DNA of 64,000 nucleotides from Hydrogenophilales bacterium (GTDB lineage: Bacteria > Pseudomonadota > Gammaproteobacteria > Burkholderiales > Thiobacillaceae), in contig JADJCP010000003.1 in NCBI GenBank assembly GCA_016703155.1, forward strand, positions 186,001-250,000, in the 5' to 3' direction. The translations under genes were made by a program, and so were the position numbers. This document shows, piece by piece, positions 42,999-51,286 of the stretch (position 1 is its first letter; every line of letters starts with the position of its first letter). The notes beneath the pieces were generated by a model. That model searched no databases, was not told the DNA's origin, and saw only the letters and a program-made list of their open reading frames with translations.

Positions 42999-44105
42999 AT
43001 GTCCGAACTGACTGCCGCTTCTGTTCTCGCCAAGACCAGCCCCGCGTTGCCCGTGGACTGGTACTTCGATCCGACCATCTACGACCTGGAACAAAAACTC
43101 TTGTTCGACGCCGGGCCGGGGTATGTGGGTCACGAACTCATGGTGCCGGCCGAGGGCGACTACCATGTGCTCGATTGGCTGCACGGCGGCGGCAAGATGC
43201 TGGTGCGCAACGAAGCCGGCGTCGAACTCCTGTCGAACGTCTGCCGGCATCGCCAGGCGATGATGCTGAAGGGCCGGGGTACGGCGAAAAACATCGTCTG
43301 CCCCTTCCGTCGCTGGACCTACGACCTTCAGGGCGAACTGCTCGGCGCGCCGCAGTTCCCCAACAACCCGTGTCTGCATCTCGGCAAGAAGAGCCTGCAA
43401 GGCTGGAATGGCCTGTTGTTCGCTGGCAAGCGCGATGTCATCGCCGACCTGTCGAAAATGTCTGCCGCTAAAAATCTCGATTTCTCCGGGTACGTCTACG
43501 ACAGCACGGTCATCACCGACTACAAGTTCAACTGGAAGACCTTCATCGAGGTCTATCTGGAGGACTATCACGTCGTGCCCTATCACCCCGGCCTGGGCCA
43601 GTTCGTCGACTGCGACGAGCTGAAGTGGGAATACGGCGACTGGTGGTCGGTACAGACTGTCGGCGTCAATCGTGCCCTGGCGCGTCCCGGCAGTGACATC
43701 TACAAGCGCTGGAGCGAGCAGGTGCTGCGCTATCGCGACGGCCAGCCGCCCGAGCACGGCGCCATCTGGCTGACCTACTACCCGAACATCATGGTCGAGT
43801 GGTACCCGCACACCTTGTGCGTGAGCACCATCGTCCCGACCGGCGTCGAGTCCTGCCTGAACGTCGTCGAGTACTACTACCCCGAGGACATCGCCCTGTT
43901 CGAGCGCGAGTATGTCGAGGCCGAGCAGGCCGCCTATCGCGAAACCGCCGTCGAGGACGACGATATCTGCTACGGCATGCACCAGGGCCGCAAGGCGCTC
44001 TACGAGCAGGGCGTCAGTCAGGCCGGTCCTTACCAGTCGCCCACCGAGGACGGCATGGTTCACTTCCACGAGTGGTATCGGGGCATCATCGAGCCGCATT
44101 TATAG
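42999..44105 (+). CDS. Rieske non-heme iron oxygenase, alpha-subunit type, with altered cluster ligand
   Basis: 368-residue protein of the aromatic ring-hydroxylating dioxygenase alpha-subunit family. The Rieske region runs SNVCRHRQAMMLKG ... IVCPFRRWTYDLQG: Cys82, His84 and Cys101 are present, but position 104, the second histidine of CXXH, is Arg (codon CGT; CAT would be His). The mononuclear iron region EDYHVVPYHPGL (His191, His196) is intact. Without His104 a normal 2Fe-2S Rieske centre is unlikely. No reductase or beta subunit lies nearby. Substrate unknown. Confidence 0.85.
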   Translation: MSELTAASVLAKTSPALPVDWYFDPTIYDLEQKLLFDAGPGYVGHELMVPAEGDYHVLDWLHGGGKMLVRNEAGVELLSNVCRHRQAMMLKGRGTAKNIVCPFRRWTYDLQGELLGAPQFPNNPCLHLGKKSLQGWNGLLFAGKRDVIADLSKMSAAKNLDFSGYVYDSTVITDYKFNWKTFIEVYLEDYHVVPYHPGLGQFVDCDELKWEYGDWWSVQTVGVNRALARPGSDIYKRWSEQVLRYRDGQPPEHGAIWLTYYPNIMVEWYPHTLCVSTIVPTGVESCLNVVEYYYPEDIALFEREYVEAEQAAYRETAVEDDDICYGMHQGRKALYEQGVSQAGPYQSPTEDGMVHFHEWYRGIIEPHL

Positions 44106-44178
44106 CCTCTTGCATCCATGGTGGCGGCCACCTTGCGTGGCCGTTTTCATTTCCGGCGCCGGGGTGGACAATGCCGGC

Positions 44179-44664
44179 ATGCATCCAGTCGAACATTCCG
44201 AGTACGACGCCGTCCTGTCCGCCCCGTTTGGCGCCCTCGGCGTGCGCCTGATGGGCGAGGCGCTTGCCGGGCTCGATTTTCTGCCTCCTGAAGTGCCATT
44301 GCGGCCCTGCGGGTCGGCGGCCGTCCACAGGGTGGCGCACGAACTCGAAGCCTATTACGCCAATCCACGCCACGACTGGAAGCTGGTACTGGCACCCGCG
44401 GGTACGTTGTTCCGGCAGCGCGTCTGGCAGGTGTTGACGACGATACCCAGCGGCCGAACCCGCACCTATGGAGCGATTGCCGACGAGTTGGGCAGCAGCC
44501 CGCGCGCCGTCGGTCAGGCGGTTGGCGATAACCCCATTGCCATCGTCATCCCCTGCCATCGCGTGCTGGCCGCGCATGGCCTGGGTGGCTTCATGCACGG
44601 CACCGCTGGTTTTCCCCTGACGGTGAAACGCTGGCTCTTGCACCATGAAGGCATCGAGTTCTGA
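44179..44664 (+). CDS. ogt: Methylated-DNA--protein-cysteine S-methyltransferase
   Basis: Suicide repair protein removing O6-alkyl groups from guanine. The 161-residue protein has the active-site PCHRVLAAHGLGGF and the helix-turn-helix RTRTYGAIADELGSSPRAVGQAVGDNP. The start at 44179 is chosen from the length and the N-terminal domain; the upstream frame overlaps the oxygenase gene. It overlaps xerD by 20 bases. Confidence 0.93.
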   Translation: MHPVEHSEYDAVLSAPFGALGVRLMGEALAGLDFLPPEVPLRPCGSAAVHRVAHELEAYYANPRHDWKLVLAPAGTLFRQRVWQVLTTIPSGRTRTYGAIADELGSSPRAVGQAVGDNPIAIVIPCHRVLAAHGLGGFMHGTAGFPLTVKRWLLHHEGIEF

Positions 44665-45547
44665 TCCGGAGCTCGACACGTTCTGCGATGCCTTGTGGCT
44701 GGAAGACGGCCTCAGTCCGCGCAGCCTGGAGAGCTATCGGCGCGATTTGCGGCAACTGGCGGAATGGCTGGAACGGCAACGCATTGCCTTGCCAGACGCT
44801 GGCGCAGGGGATGTGCAGCGCTTCCTGGCCGAGCGCACCATCCGATACGGGGTCGCGGCGCGCAGCCTGGCGCGCCAGCTCTCGACGCTGAAGCGCTATT
44901 TCCGCTGGCTGCTGCGTCAGGGGCGGCGCGGCGACGATCCGACCTTGAATATCGAAGCACCACGCCTGCCCCGGCCCTTGCCGAAAAGCCTCAGCGAGGC
45001 CGATGTCGAGGCGCTGCTGGCCGCGCCCGATCGGGAAACCTCTCTGGGGCGGCGTGATCGCGCCATGCTCGAATTGCTCTACGCCTGCGGACTGCGTGTT
45101 TCGGAATTGGTCGGTTTGCCCATGGCGGCGCTCAGCCTGGAAATGGGTGTGGTCAAGGTCATGGGCAAGGGTGCCAAGGAGCGTCTGGTGCCGCTCGGCG
45201 AGATGGCCTCGGAAAGTCTGGGCGAGTACCTGAAATCGGGGCGGCCGGCGTTACTCTCGGGACGTGCCGACGATGCGCTTTTTGTCACGGAGCGTGGCAG
45301 GGCGATGACCCGTCAGGCTTTCTGGTACCGGATCAAGCGCCACGCCCGCGTGGCGGGTATATCCGGGGCATTGTCGCCACACACGCTGCGCCACGCCTTC
45401 GCCACGCATCTGCTGAATCACGGCGCCGACCTGCGCGTGGTGCAGATGCTGCTTGGTCATTCTGACATTTCGACGACACAGATATACACTCATGTGGCCC
45501 GCGAGCGTCTGAAAACCCTGCATCGGCAGCACCACCCGCGCGGCTGA
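44645..45547 (+). CDS. xerD: Site-specific tyrosine recombinase XerD
   Basis: With XerC resolves chromosome dimers at dif. The 300-residue protein has the SAM-like N-terminal domain (LEDGLSPRSLESYRRDLRQL) and all catalytic positions: Arg in CGLRVSELVGL, Lys in GKGAKERLVP, HTLRHAFATHLL, His in LGHSDISTT and Tyr in QIYTHV. A housekeeping gene, not a marker of an integrative element: no att sites or phage genes are near. Confidence 0.94.
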   Translation: MKASSSDPELDTFCDALWLEDGLSPRSLESYRRDLRQLAEWLERQRIALPDAGAGDVQRFLAERTIRYGVAARSLARQLSTLKRYFRWLLRQGRRGDDPTLNIEAPRLPRPLPKSLSEADVEALLAAPDRETSLGRRDRAMLELLYACGLRVSELVGLPMAALSLEMGVVKVMGKGAKERLVPLGEMASESLGEYLKSGRPALLSGRADDALFVTERGRAMTRQAFWYRIKRHARVAGISGALSPHTLRHAFATHLLNHGADLRVVQMLLGHSDISTTQIYTHVARERLKTLHRQHHPRG

Positions 45548-45560
45548 TCCGAAAATACCT

Positions 45561-46378
45561 ATGATCGACGACTACCAGCTCATCGAATCCATCCTGGCCA
45601 CGGGGGTGACCATTCCGCCCATGCCGGCGGTACTGCTCAATGTCCTGGCCCTGCAAGCCGACGACAATGCCGGGCCGCGCGAGTATGCCGCGCTGATCTC
45701 CCGCGATCCCGACCTGGCCGGCGCGGTATTCCGGTGGTCGGTTCGCCCTTGCTGGGGCTTCGGGTCAGGGTCACCTCGCTGGATCAGGCGATCACCATCC
45801 TGGGGACGCGGACCACGGTGGCCGTGGTCCGTAGCGAAGGCCTGCGCGGCGCGCTCAACGATCCGAGCCTGGCGCCGGTGATGGCCCGTTTCTGGCAGCG
45901 CATGAACACCGTCGCAGATGTCGTTCTGGCCCTCGTCCGGACATTGCGCTTGAAAGGCGTGCGTGAAGACCAGACCTTTTTGGCCGGTATCTTCCATGAT
46001 TGTGGCGTCGCCTTGCTTGCGGGGCAGAGCCGCGACTACGCCAAGGCATTTCATGGGCCGGAGGAATGGCCCAATCTGCCTGCCCTGGATGAAGCCCATG
46101 CAACCAATCATGCCCTCGCCGGGTTCTTGCTGGCGCGCAACTGGCAGTTGCCCGAGGATGTCGCCCTGGCGGTGCGCCATCATCACGACGCCGATCTGCT
46201 GGGCTTGCCCGATGCGGCGCGCAAGATGATCGTCCTGATCCAGTTCGCCTGCCATCTTCTGGCCAGCCGGGGCGGTGGCGACGACAGTGAGTGGCGGGCC
46301 GTGTGGCGTTCCTGTGCCAATGAGCTGTTCCTCGACGCGGGCGCGGACATGGCCGAACTGGAAGGTAAGCTGCTTTGA
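45561..46378 (+). CDS. HDOD domain protein, first of a tandem pair, frameshifted
   Basis: HDOD proteins are catalytically inactive relatives of HD-GYP phosphodiesterases that act as signalling scaffolds. The first frame (MIDDYQLIESILATGVTIPPM) shifts at CCGG 45731-45734; one more G gives FRVVGSPLLGLRV and continues to 46378, matching the second copy (FRVAGSPVFGLRV). Restored length is 272 residues. HDOD landmarks FHDCGVALL, VALAVRHHHD and KMIVLIQFACHLLASR are present. The missing base is probably an error in a G run. Confidence 0.8.
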
Positions 46379-46461
46379 ACTTCAGGATCGGGGCAATGGC
46401 TTGATCTCCAGGTGATCAAAACAATCGGCTGGCGGCTATCCCCGCCGACCAGGGGAGTGGC

Positions 46462-47289
46462 ATGAACACGGACGAAGACACTAGATTGATCGATGCCGTT
46501 CTGGCGTCGGGAGTGAAGATTCCACCAATTCCAGCCATGCTGGTCAATGTCCTGGCACTGGAGCGGGACGAGGATGCCGGGTCGCGTGAGTTCGCCGCGC
46601 TGATCGGTCGTGACCCGGCCTTGTCCGGGGCCTTGTTCCGGGTGGCCGGCTCGCCGGTCTTCGGGCTGCGTGTCAAACAGGACAACCTGGAAAAAGTGGT
46701 TACCGTACTGGGCATACGCACCACGGTGGCCGTGGTGCGCAGCGAGGGGTTGCGCATGGCGTTGCACGACCCGGCGCTAGGCCGGGTCATGAATGCACTC
46801 TGGCAACGCATGAATGCCGTCGCCGATATCGTTCTGGAGGTGATCCATGCGACCCGCCTGAAGGGCGTTCGCGAGGATCAGGCCTTTCTCGCGGCGATGT
46901 TCCACGATTGCGGCGTGGCTTTACTGTGCCGTCGCGAGGCGACCTATGCGCAAGCCTTCCAGAACCCGGATACCTGGCCGGATCCGGTACAGCTTGATGG
47001 CTTGCATGGCACGAGCCACACGGTTGTCGGCCTGCTGGTGGCGCGCAGCTGGCAACTGCCGGCGGATGTCGCCCTGGCGGTACGGCACCACCATGATTCC
47101 GAGTTGGGTAACCTGCCCGAGGCGGTGCGCAAGACGATCGTCCTGATCCAGTTCGCCTGCCATATCCTGGCGCAGCGCAATGGCGGTGAAGACAGCGAGT
47201 GGCGGAATGTCTGGCAGGCCCAGGCTGTCGAGTTGTTCGCCGATGGCCGGGTCGATATGGTCGAGCTGGAACGCCATTTTCTTGGTTAG
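46462..47289 (+). CDS. HDOD domain protein, second of a tandem pair
   Basis: 275 intact residues, colinear along the whole length with the preceding copy (for example GVREDQAFLAAMFHDCGVALL, VALAVRHHHDSELGNLPEAVRK, KTIVLIQFACHILAQRNGGEDSEW), indicating a tandem duplication. HDOD fold only; no GGDEF, EAL or receiver domain is fused. Likely a cytoplasmic signalling adaptor. Preceded by GGGGAGTGGC ribosome-binding sequence. Confidence 0.85.
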   Translation: MNTDEDTRLIDAVLASGVKIPPIPAMLVNVLALERDEDAGSREFAALIGRDPALSGALFRVAGSPVFGLRVKQDNLEKVVTVLGIRTTVAVVRSEGLRMALHDPALGRVMNALWQRMNAVADIVLEVIHATRLKGVREDQAFLAAMFHDCGVALLCRREATYAQAFQNPDTWPDPVQLDGLHGTSHTVVGLLVARSWQLPADVALAVRHHHDSELGNLPEAVRKTIVLIQFACHILAQRNGGEDSEWRNVWQAQAVELFADGRVDMVELERHFLG

Positions 47290-47296
47290 CGTGCCT

Positions 47297-48028
47297 TCAG
47301 GAGAAGGCCTTGAGATACAGTGAAAACCCGCTACCCAGCAGGATCAGGCTGATCAGTTTGAGCATCTGCTCGTTGCTCAAGCGGCTATGCACGTGGCTGC
47401 CGACCCAGAGGGCGGCAAGCGCCACCGGGATGGCGCTGAAATAGGCCAGGAACAACCGCGTGTCGATGAGCAGGCCGCTCAAGGCAAAGGCGGCGATGCG
47501 TGCCAGTCCTTCCAGAAAAAACAGTCCGGAAAAGGTCGCGCGCAGTTGGCCTTTATCGAACAAGCGATGCGACAGATAGATGACGTAAGGTGGTCCGCCA
47601 GTACCGAACATGGCACCCACCGTGCCGCCGGTCAGGGCCGCCGGCCAGGCCCACCAGGTTGAAACCGGTTTCGGCTCGCGTCCCGCCAGGAGCAGGTTGC
47701 GCAGGGCGAAGAGGATGACGAAGCTGCCCAGGCCGATCAGCATCGGTGTCTTCGGCAGCGACACCAGCAACAGGGTGCCTATGCCGACGCCGATCAGTCC
47801 GGGCGGCAGGAGCCGTTTCAGTTCATCCTTGGCGACCAGTCGAAAATTGAGGCCGCCAAGTACCAGGGAACAGGTGAAATCGGTGAGCAGAATCAGCGGC
47901 ACGACGAAAGTCAGCGGCAGCTTCAAGGCCAGCAAGGGCACGGCGATCAGCCCCGAGCCGAAGCCGGAGATGCCGCGTATGAAGTAGGCGACCAGGAGGA
48001 CGCCGGCGACGTAGAAGTACAGTGACAT
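47297..48028 (-). CDS. Sulfite exporter TauE/SafE family membrane protein
   Basis: About 243 residues with eight or so hydrophobic helices and the two half-repeat motifs of the family: RGISGFGSGLIAVPLL near the start and GGTVGAMFGTGGPPYVIYL in the middle. TauE/SafE proteins move organosulfonates, sulfite or sulfoacetate, among others; the substrate here is unknown. ATG 48028 is used; an in-frame GTG at 48043 is an alternative start. Neither has a clear ribosome-binding site. Confidence 0.85.
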   Translation of the reverse strand: MSLYFYVAGVLLVAYFIRGISGFGSGLIAVPLLALKLPLTFVVPLILLTDFTCSLVLGGLNFRLVAKDELKRLLPPGLIGVGIGTLLLVSLPKTPMLIGLGSFVILFALRNLLLAGREPKPVSTWWAWPAALTGGTVGAMFGTGGPPYVIYLSHRLFDKGQLRATFSGLFFLEGLARIAAFALSGLLIDTRLFLAYFSAIPVALAALWVGSHVHSRLSNEQMLKLISLILLGSGFSLYLKAFS

Positions 48029-48034
48029 GGTGAC

Positions 48035-48105
48035 GAGTGACACAGTGACCGGCGCGTTAGTCGTGGCGGTTACCTTGTCACTTTTGACTCGTCACTGCGT
48101 CACTC
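48035..48105. repeat. Imperfect inverted repeat of GTGAC units
   Basis: GAGTGACACAGTGAC (48035-48049) pairs with GTCACTGCGTCACTC (48091-48105) with one mismatch, and further GTGAC/GTCAC units surround both arms. The right arm overlaps the last codons of folB. It may terminate folB transcription or be a degenerate short repeat. Confidence 0.55.
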
Positions 48106-48460
48106 ACAACCGGCTGCCGCGTTCGATGATGATGCCCAGTTCCTTGACGCCACGAATGATCGCCTGCTTGCGCAAGGCGACGCGGACCCAGGGGGCGCCG
48201 AATTCGTTGCGGACGATGTCGGCGATGTGTTCGCCCAGGGCTTCGACCAGATGGAATGACTGGCTCGCGGTGAAGTCGCGGATGCGCTGCGCCACCTTGC
48301 CGTAGTCGATGGTGTCCTGGATGTCGTCGCTATGGCCGGCCTTGTGGTCATACAGGCCGATCTCCAGGTCGATCAGCACGGGTTGCGGCGCTTTGCGCTC
48401 CCATTCGTATAATCCGATAATGATCTCGAGACGGAAGTCCCGCAGAAACAGAATGTCCAT
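48104..48460 (-). CDS. folB: Dihydroneopterin aldolase
   Basis: Folate pathway enzyme cleaving dihydroneopterin. The 118-residue protein begins MDILFLRDFRLEIIIGLYEWER and has TIDYGKVAQRI and SFHLVEALGEHIADI. Start ATG 48460 matches family length; upstream in-frame sequence overlaps the divergent plsY promoter region. Divergent from plsY. Confidence 0.94.
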   Translation of the reverse strand: MDILFLRDFRLEIIIGLYEWERKAPQPVLIDLEIGLYDHKAGHSDDIQDTIDYGKVAQRIRDFTASQSFHLVEALGEHIADIVRNEFGAPWVRVALRKQAIIRGVKELGIIIERGSRL

Positions 48461-48524
48461 GGCGCTCGCCGGCTGAAAAGGGCGCCATTTTACCCTCTCA
48501 CGCTCAATTGATGATGTTCGCCCC

Positions 48525-49127
48525 ATGCTTGAAGTCCTGATTGTTATCGTGGTCGCCTACCTTATTGGCTCGCTTTCCTTCGCGGTCATCTTGAGCCGCG
48601 TATCCGGTCTGCCCGACCCGCGCAGCTATGGATCCGGCAACCCCGGCGCCACCAACGTGCTGCGCAGCGGCCGCAAGTCTGTAGCGGCGCTGACCTTGCT
48701 GGGCGACGCGCTGAAGGGCGCGGTGGCCGTGCTCCTGGCGCAGTGGGCGACGCAGGTCTGGGGCCTGCCGAGTTATGCGCCCGCCTTGGCCGGTCTGGCC
48801 GCGTTTGTCGGACACCTCTGGCCAGTATTCTTCGGTTTCAAGGGCGGCAAAGGCGTCGCTACCGCCCTCGGTTTACTGATGGCCTTGAATCCCTGGCTGG
48901 GGTTTGCGTGTGCCGCGAGCTGGCTGCTGGTGTTCCTGCTGACGCGCGTTTCATCGCTCTCGGCGCTGGTCGCGGCCGGGCTGGCGCCGGTGTATGTCTG
49001 GTGGTTATCCGGGCAAGGCGTCGATACATTGGCTATCCTTGGTGTGGCCCTGCTCATCTTCTGGCGCCACAAGGCGAACATCGGACGTTTGCTGCGCGGC
49101 GAAGAGGCAGGCTTCAAGCGGTCTTGA
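48525..49127 (+). CDS. plsY: Acyl-phosphate glycerol-3-phosphate acyltransferase
   Basis: Membrane enzyme that makes lysophosphatidic acid from acyl phosphate (with PlsX). The 200-residue protein has five hydrophobic helices and all three cytoplasmic motifs: SYGSGNPGATNVLR, GHLWPVFFGFKGGKGVAT and the late HKANIGRLLRGEE. Adjacent to folB and tsaD, a common proteobacterial arrangement. Confidence 0.95.
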   Translation: MLEVLIVIVVAYLIGSLSFAVILSRVSGLPDPRSYGSGNPGATNVLRSGRKSVAALTLLGDALKGAVAVLLAQWATQVWGLPSYAPALAGLAAFVGHLWPVFFGFKGGKGVATALGLLMALNPWLGFACAASWLLVFLLTRVSSLSALVAAGLAPVYVWWLSGQGVDTLAILGVALLIFWRHKANIGRLLRGEEAGFKRS

Positions 49128-49144
49128 GGGAGTAGGAGTTGTCC

Positions 49145-49930
49145 ATGGCCTGGTTCCAGAAAGAGATGGACTATGCACGGGAGAGCCTGGCGGCGGTCTC
49201 CGAGTCAGCCATCGACAAGGCCGGCGACAAGTTGGGCGGCGTCCTCGGCGAAGGCGTGCGCCATGCCGGCGACGAACTCAAGGATGTCATCCAGAATGCC
49301 AGCCGGGAAATCGACGCCAAGCTCGACAAGATCTCCATCGAACTGCACGACCAGCGGCAGTTCACCAAGGACGATGTCAAGGAACTGGTCGACTACGCCG
49401 CCGATAAATTGTCCGGCGTCCTCGACGATCGTATCCAGGTGATGAAGACGGAGATTTCCGCGCTGGTCGAAGAAAAGACCGAATACTTCAAGGCCGAGGT
49501 CGATTCATTCTTCGTGCAGCGTCAGCAGGATCTTGCGCGCGAGCGCCGGCGTCTGGTGATGAATATCGGCCTGGCCTTTGTCGCGTCGGTCGCGGTTGGC
49601 GGCATTTCGCTGTTCTATCGGGGGTTGGGCGAGGGGCCGGTGGACATGCTCACCGTCTTCCGGATCGTCCTCGCTTCGCTGGCCGGGGGTTATGTGGTCT
49701 ACCTCGCCGCGAGCATGCTCAACCGCTGGCTGGCCTTGTCGGAGCACCGCAAGGACGCCCTCTATCTGGCGGCGCGCTACTGGGGGTGGCTGCGCCCGGG
49801 CAGCCTGTTTTCGACCTTTCTGGTGCTGCTGGTCATCGCCCTGTTTGCCCTGGTCCTGCTCTTCCCGGAGGATGCCATCCGCCTGCTGCATCTGAAGGAT
49901 CTGTTGGGACGTCTCAATCTGGTGCGTTGA
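49145..49930 (+). CDS. Coiled-coil membrane protein of unknown function
   Basis: 261 residues. The N-terminal half (to about 135) is charged and helical (SAIDKAGDKLGGVLGEGVRHAGDELKDVI, ALVEEKTEYFKAEVDSFF), probably coiled coil. The C-terminal half has three membrane helices (about 140-158, 172-192, 225-246). AGGAG eight bases upstream supports ATG 49145. I do not recognise a family. It overlaps the convergent tsaD end by 17 bases. Confidence 0.7.
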   Translation: MAWFQKEMDYARESLAAVSESAIDKAGDKLGGVLGEGVRHAGDELKDVIQNASREIDAKLDKISIELHDQRQFTKDDVKELVDYAADKLSGVLDDRIQVMKTEISALVEEKTEYFKAEVDSFFVQRQQDLARERRRLVMNIGLAFVASVAVGGISLFYRGLGEGPVDMLTVFRIVLASLAGGYVVYLAASMLNRWLALSEHRKDALYLAARYWGWLRPGSLFSTFLVLLVIALFALVLLFPEDAIRLLHLKDLLGRLNLVR

Positions 49931-50924
49931 GGTCGGCCAGATCCCAGCGCGGCCGGATGCCGAAACTGCCGTTCGTGGCGCGGCCGGCCTTGAGGCGCAT
50001 GGCCCCGGCGTAGGCGATCATGGCGCCGTTGTCGGTGCAGAGATCGAGCGGCGGGTAATAGACCTGGAAGCGGCGCTTGCTTGCCTCGGCGTCGAGGCGC
50101 TGGCGCAGCAATCGGTTGGCGCCGACACCGCCGGCGACCACCAGGCGCTTCATGCCGGTCTGGCGCAGCGCTTGCAGGCTTTTTCCCGCCAATACATCGA
50201 TGGCCGCCTCCTGGAAGGCGGCGGCGATGTCAGCCCTGGCTTCATCGCCTTCCTTGATTTTCAGATTGAGTACGGCGGTCTTCAGGCCGCTGAAACTGAA
50301 CTCCAGGTTGCCGCTGTTAAGCATGGGACGGGGCAGCTTGAAGCGCGACGGATCGCCCGTCTCGGCGAGCTTCGCCACGGCCGGACCTCCGGGATAGCCC
50401 AGACCGAGGAGTTGCGCCGTCTTGTCGAAGGCTTCGCCGGCGGCATCGTCGAGGGTTTCGCCGAGCAGTTCGTAGCGGCCGACGCCATCGACGCGCATGA
50501 TCTGGGTGTGTCCGCCGGAGACCAGCAGGGCGATGAATGGGAATTCCGGCCTCGGCTCGGCGAGCAAGGGCGAGAGCAGATGGCCTTCGAGGTGATGTAC
50601 GCCGACGCTGGGCAGGTCCAGTGCCAAGGCCAGTCCGCTGGCAACGCTGGCGCCGACCAGCAGGGCGCCGGCCAGACCCGGTCCCTGGGTGTAGGCGATG
50701 CCGTCGATGTCGCTCAGTGTCAGGCCGGCCTCGCCGAGTACCCGGCGGGTCAGCGGCAGGACGCGCCGGATGTGGTCGCGTGAGGCGAGTTCCGGGACGA
50801 CGCCGCCATATTCGGCGTGCAGGGCGACCTGGGTGTGCAGGGCGTGGGCGAGCAGGCCGCGCTCGGTGTCATACAGGGCGATGCCGGTTTCGTCGCAGGA
50901 AGACTCAATGCCTAGGACGCGCAT
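49914..50924 (-). CDS. tsaD: tRNA N6-adenosine threonylcarbamoyltransferase TsaD
   Basis: Completes the t6A modification at position 37 of ANN-decoding tRNAs. The 336-residue protein starts MRVLGIESSCDETGIALYD and has the metal-binding histidines in VGVHHLEGHLLSP, plus GGVGANRLLR and the C-terminal LCTDNGAMIAYAG. It is divergent from the rpsU operon, the conserved tsaD/rpsU-dnaG-rpoD arrangement. Confidence 0.96.
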   Translation of the reverse strand: MRVLGIESSCDETGIALYDTERGLLAHALHTQVALHAEYGGVVPELASRDHIRRVLPLTRRVLGEAGLTLSDIDGIAYTQGPGLAGALLVGASVASGLALALDLPSVGVHHLEGHLLSPLLAEPRPEFPFIALLVSGGHTQIMRVDGVGRYELLGETLDDAAGEAFDKTAQLLGLGYPGGPAVAKLAETGDPSRFKLPRPMLNSGNLEFSFSGLKTAVLNLKIKEGDEARADIAAAFQEAAIDVLAGKSLQALRQTGMKRLVVAGGVGANRLLRQRLDAEASKRRFQVYYPPLDLCTDNGAMIAYAGAMRLKAGRATNGSFGIRPRWDLADLNAPD

Positions 50925-50980
50925 GTTGCAACTGGGCGTCGGTTGACGCCAAGGGGTTGGTGAAGCTGGGCATTTTATCC

Positions 50981-51009
50981 TTGTGCACGGCGCAGACCAT
51001 GACTATAAT
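50981..51009 (+). promoter_or_regulatory. Promoter of the rpsU-yqeY-dnaG-rpoD operon
   Basis: TTGTGC (50981-50986), 17-base spacer, perfect TATAAT (51004-51009), about 40 bases before the rpsU ATG. Confidence 0.8.
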
Positions 51010-51048
51010 TCTGCCTCTTTTTTGTATATCCGAATTGGGACCGAATAC

Positions 51049-51273
51049 ATGGCTAATGTACGCCTCAAGGAAAACGAGCCGTTCGAAGTGGCAATGCGCC
51101 GCTTCAAGCGCATCATCGAAAAGACCGGCTTGTTGACCGAGCTCCGCGCCCGCGAGTTTTACGAGAAGCCGACGCAGGAGCGCAAGCGCAAGCTGGCTGC
51201 CGCCGTGAAGCGCCATCACAAGCGCCTGCGCGGCCAGACCCTGCCCCAAGTTGTACTAATCGTTCCGGTCTGA
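51049..51273 (+). CDS. rpsU: 30S ribosomal protein S21 (C-terminal frameshift as sequenced)
   Basis: Small-subunit protein needed for initiation. ATG 51049 starts MANVRLKENEPFEVAMRRFK; the body is typical. The last residues as written read LPQVVLIVPV, unlike the family ending LPKxLY. A CCCC run at 51244-51247 is the cause: one C fewer gives LPKLY and a stop at 51259 (two more would give LPPKLY). Given the conservation of S21, this is very probably a homopolymer error. First gene of the macromolecular synthesis operon. Confidence 0.95.
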   Translation: MANVRLKENEPFEVAMRRFKRIIEKTGLLTELRAREFYEKPTQERKRKLAAAVKRHHKRLRGQTLPQVVLIVPV

Positions 51274-51286
51274 TTTCGGGCTCCGC

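Noticed and set aside
44645..45547. XerD-like recombinase as sign of an integrative element
   Set aside because: All features fit housekeeping XerD; no att repeats, phage or conjugation genes are near.
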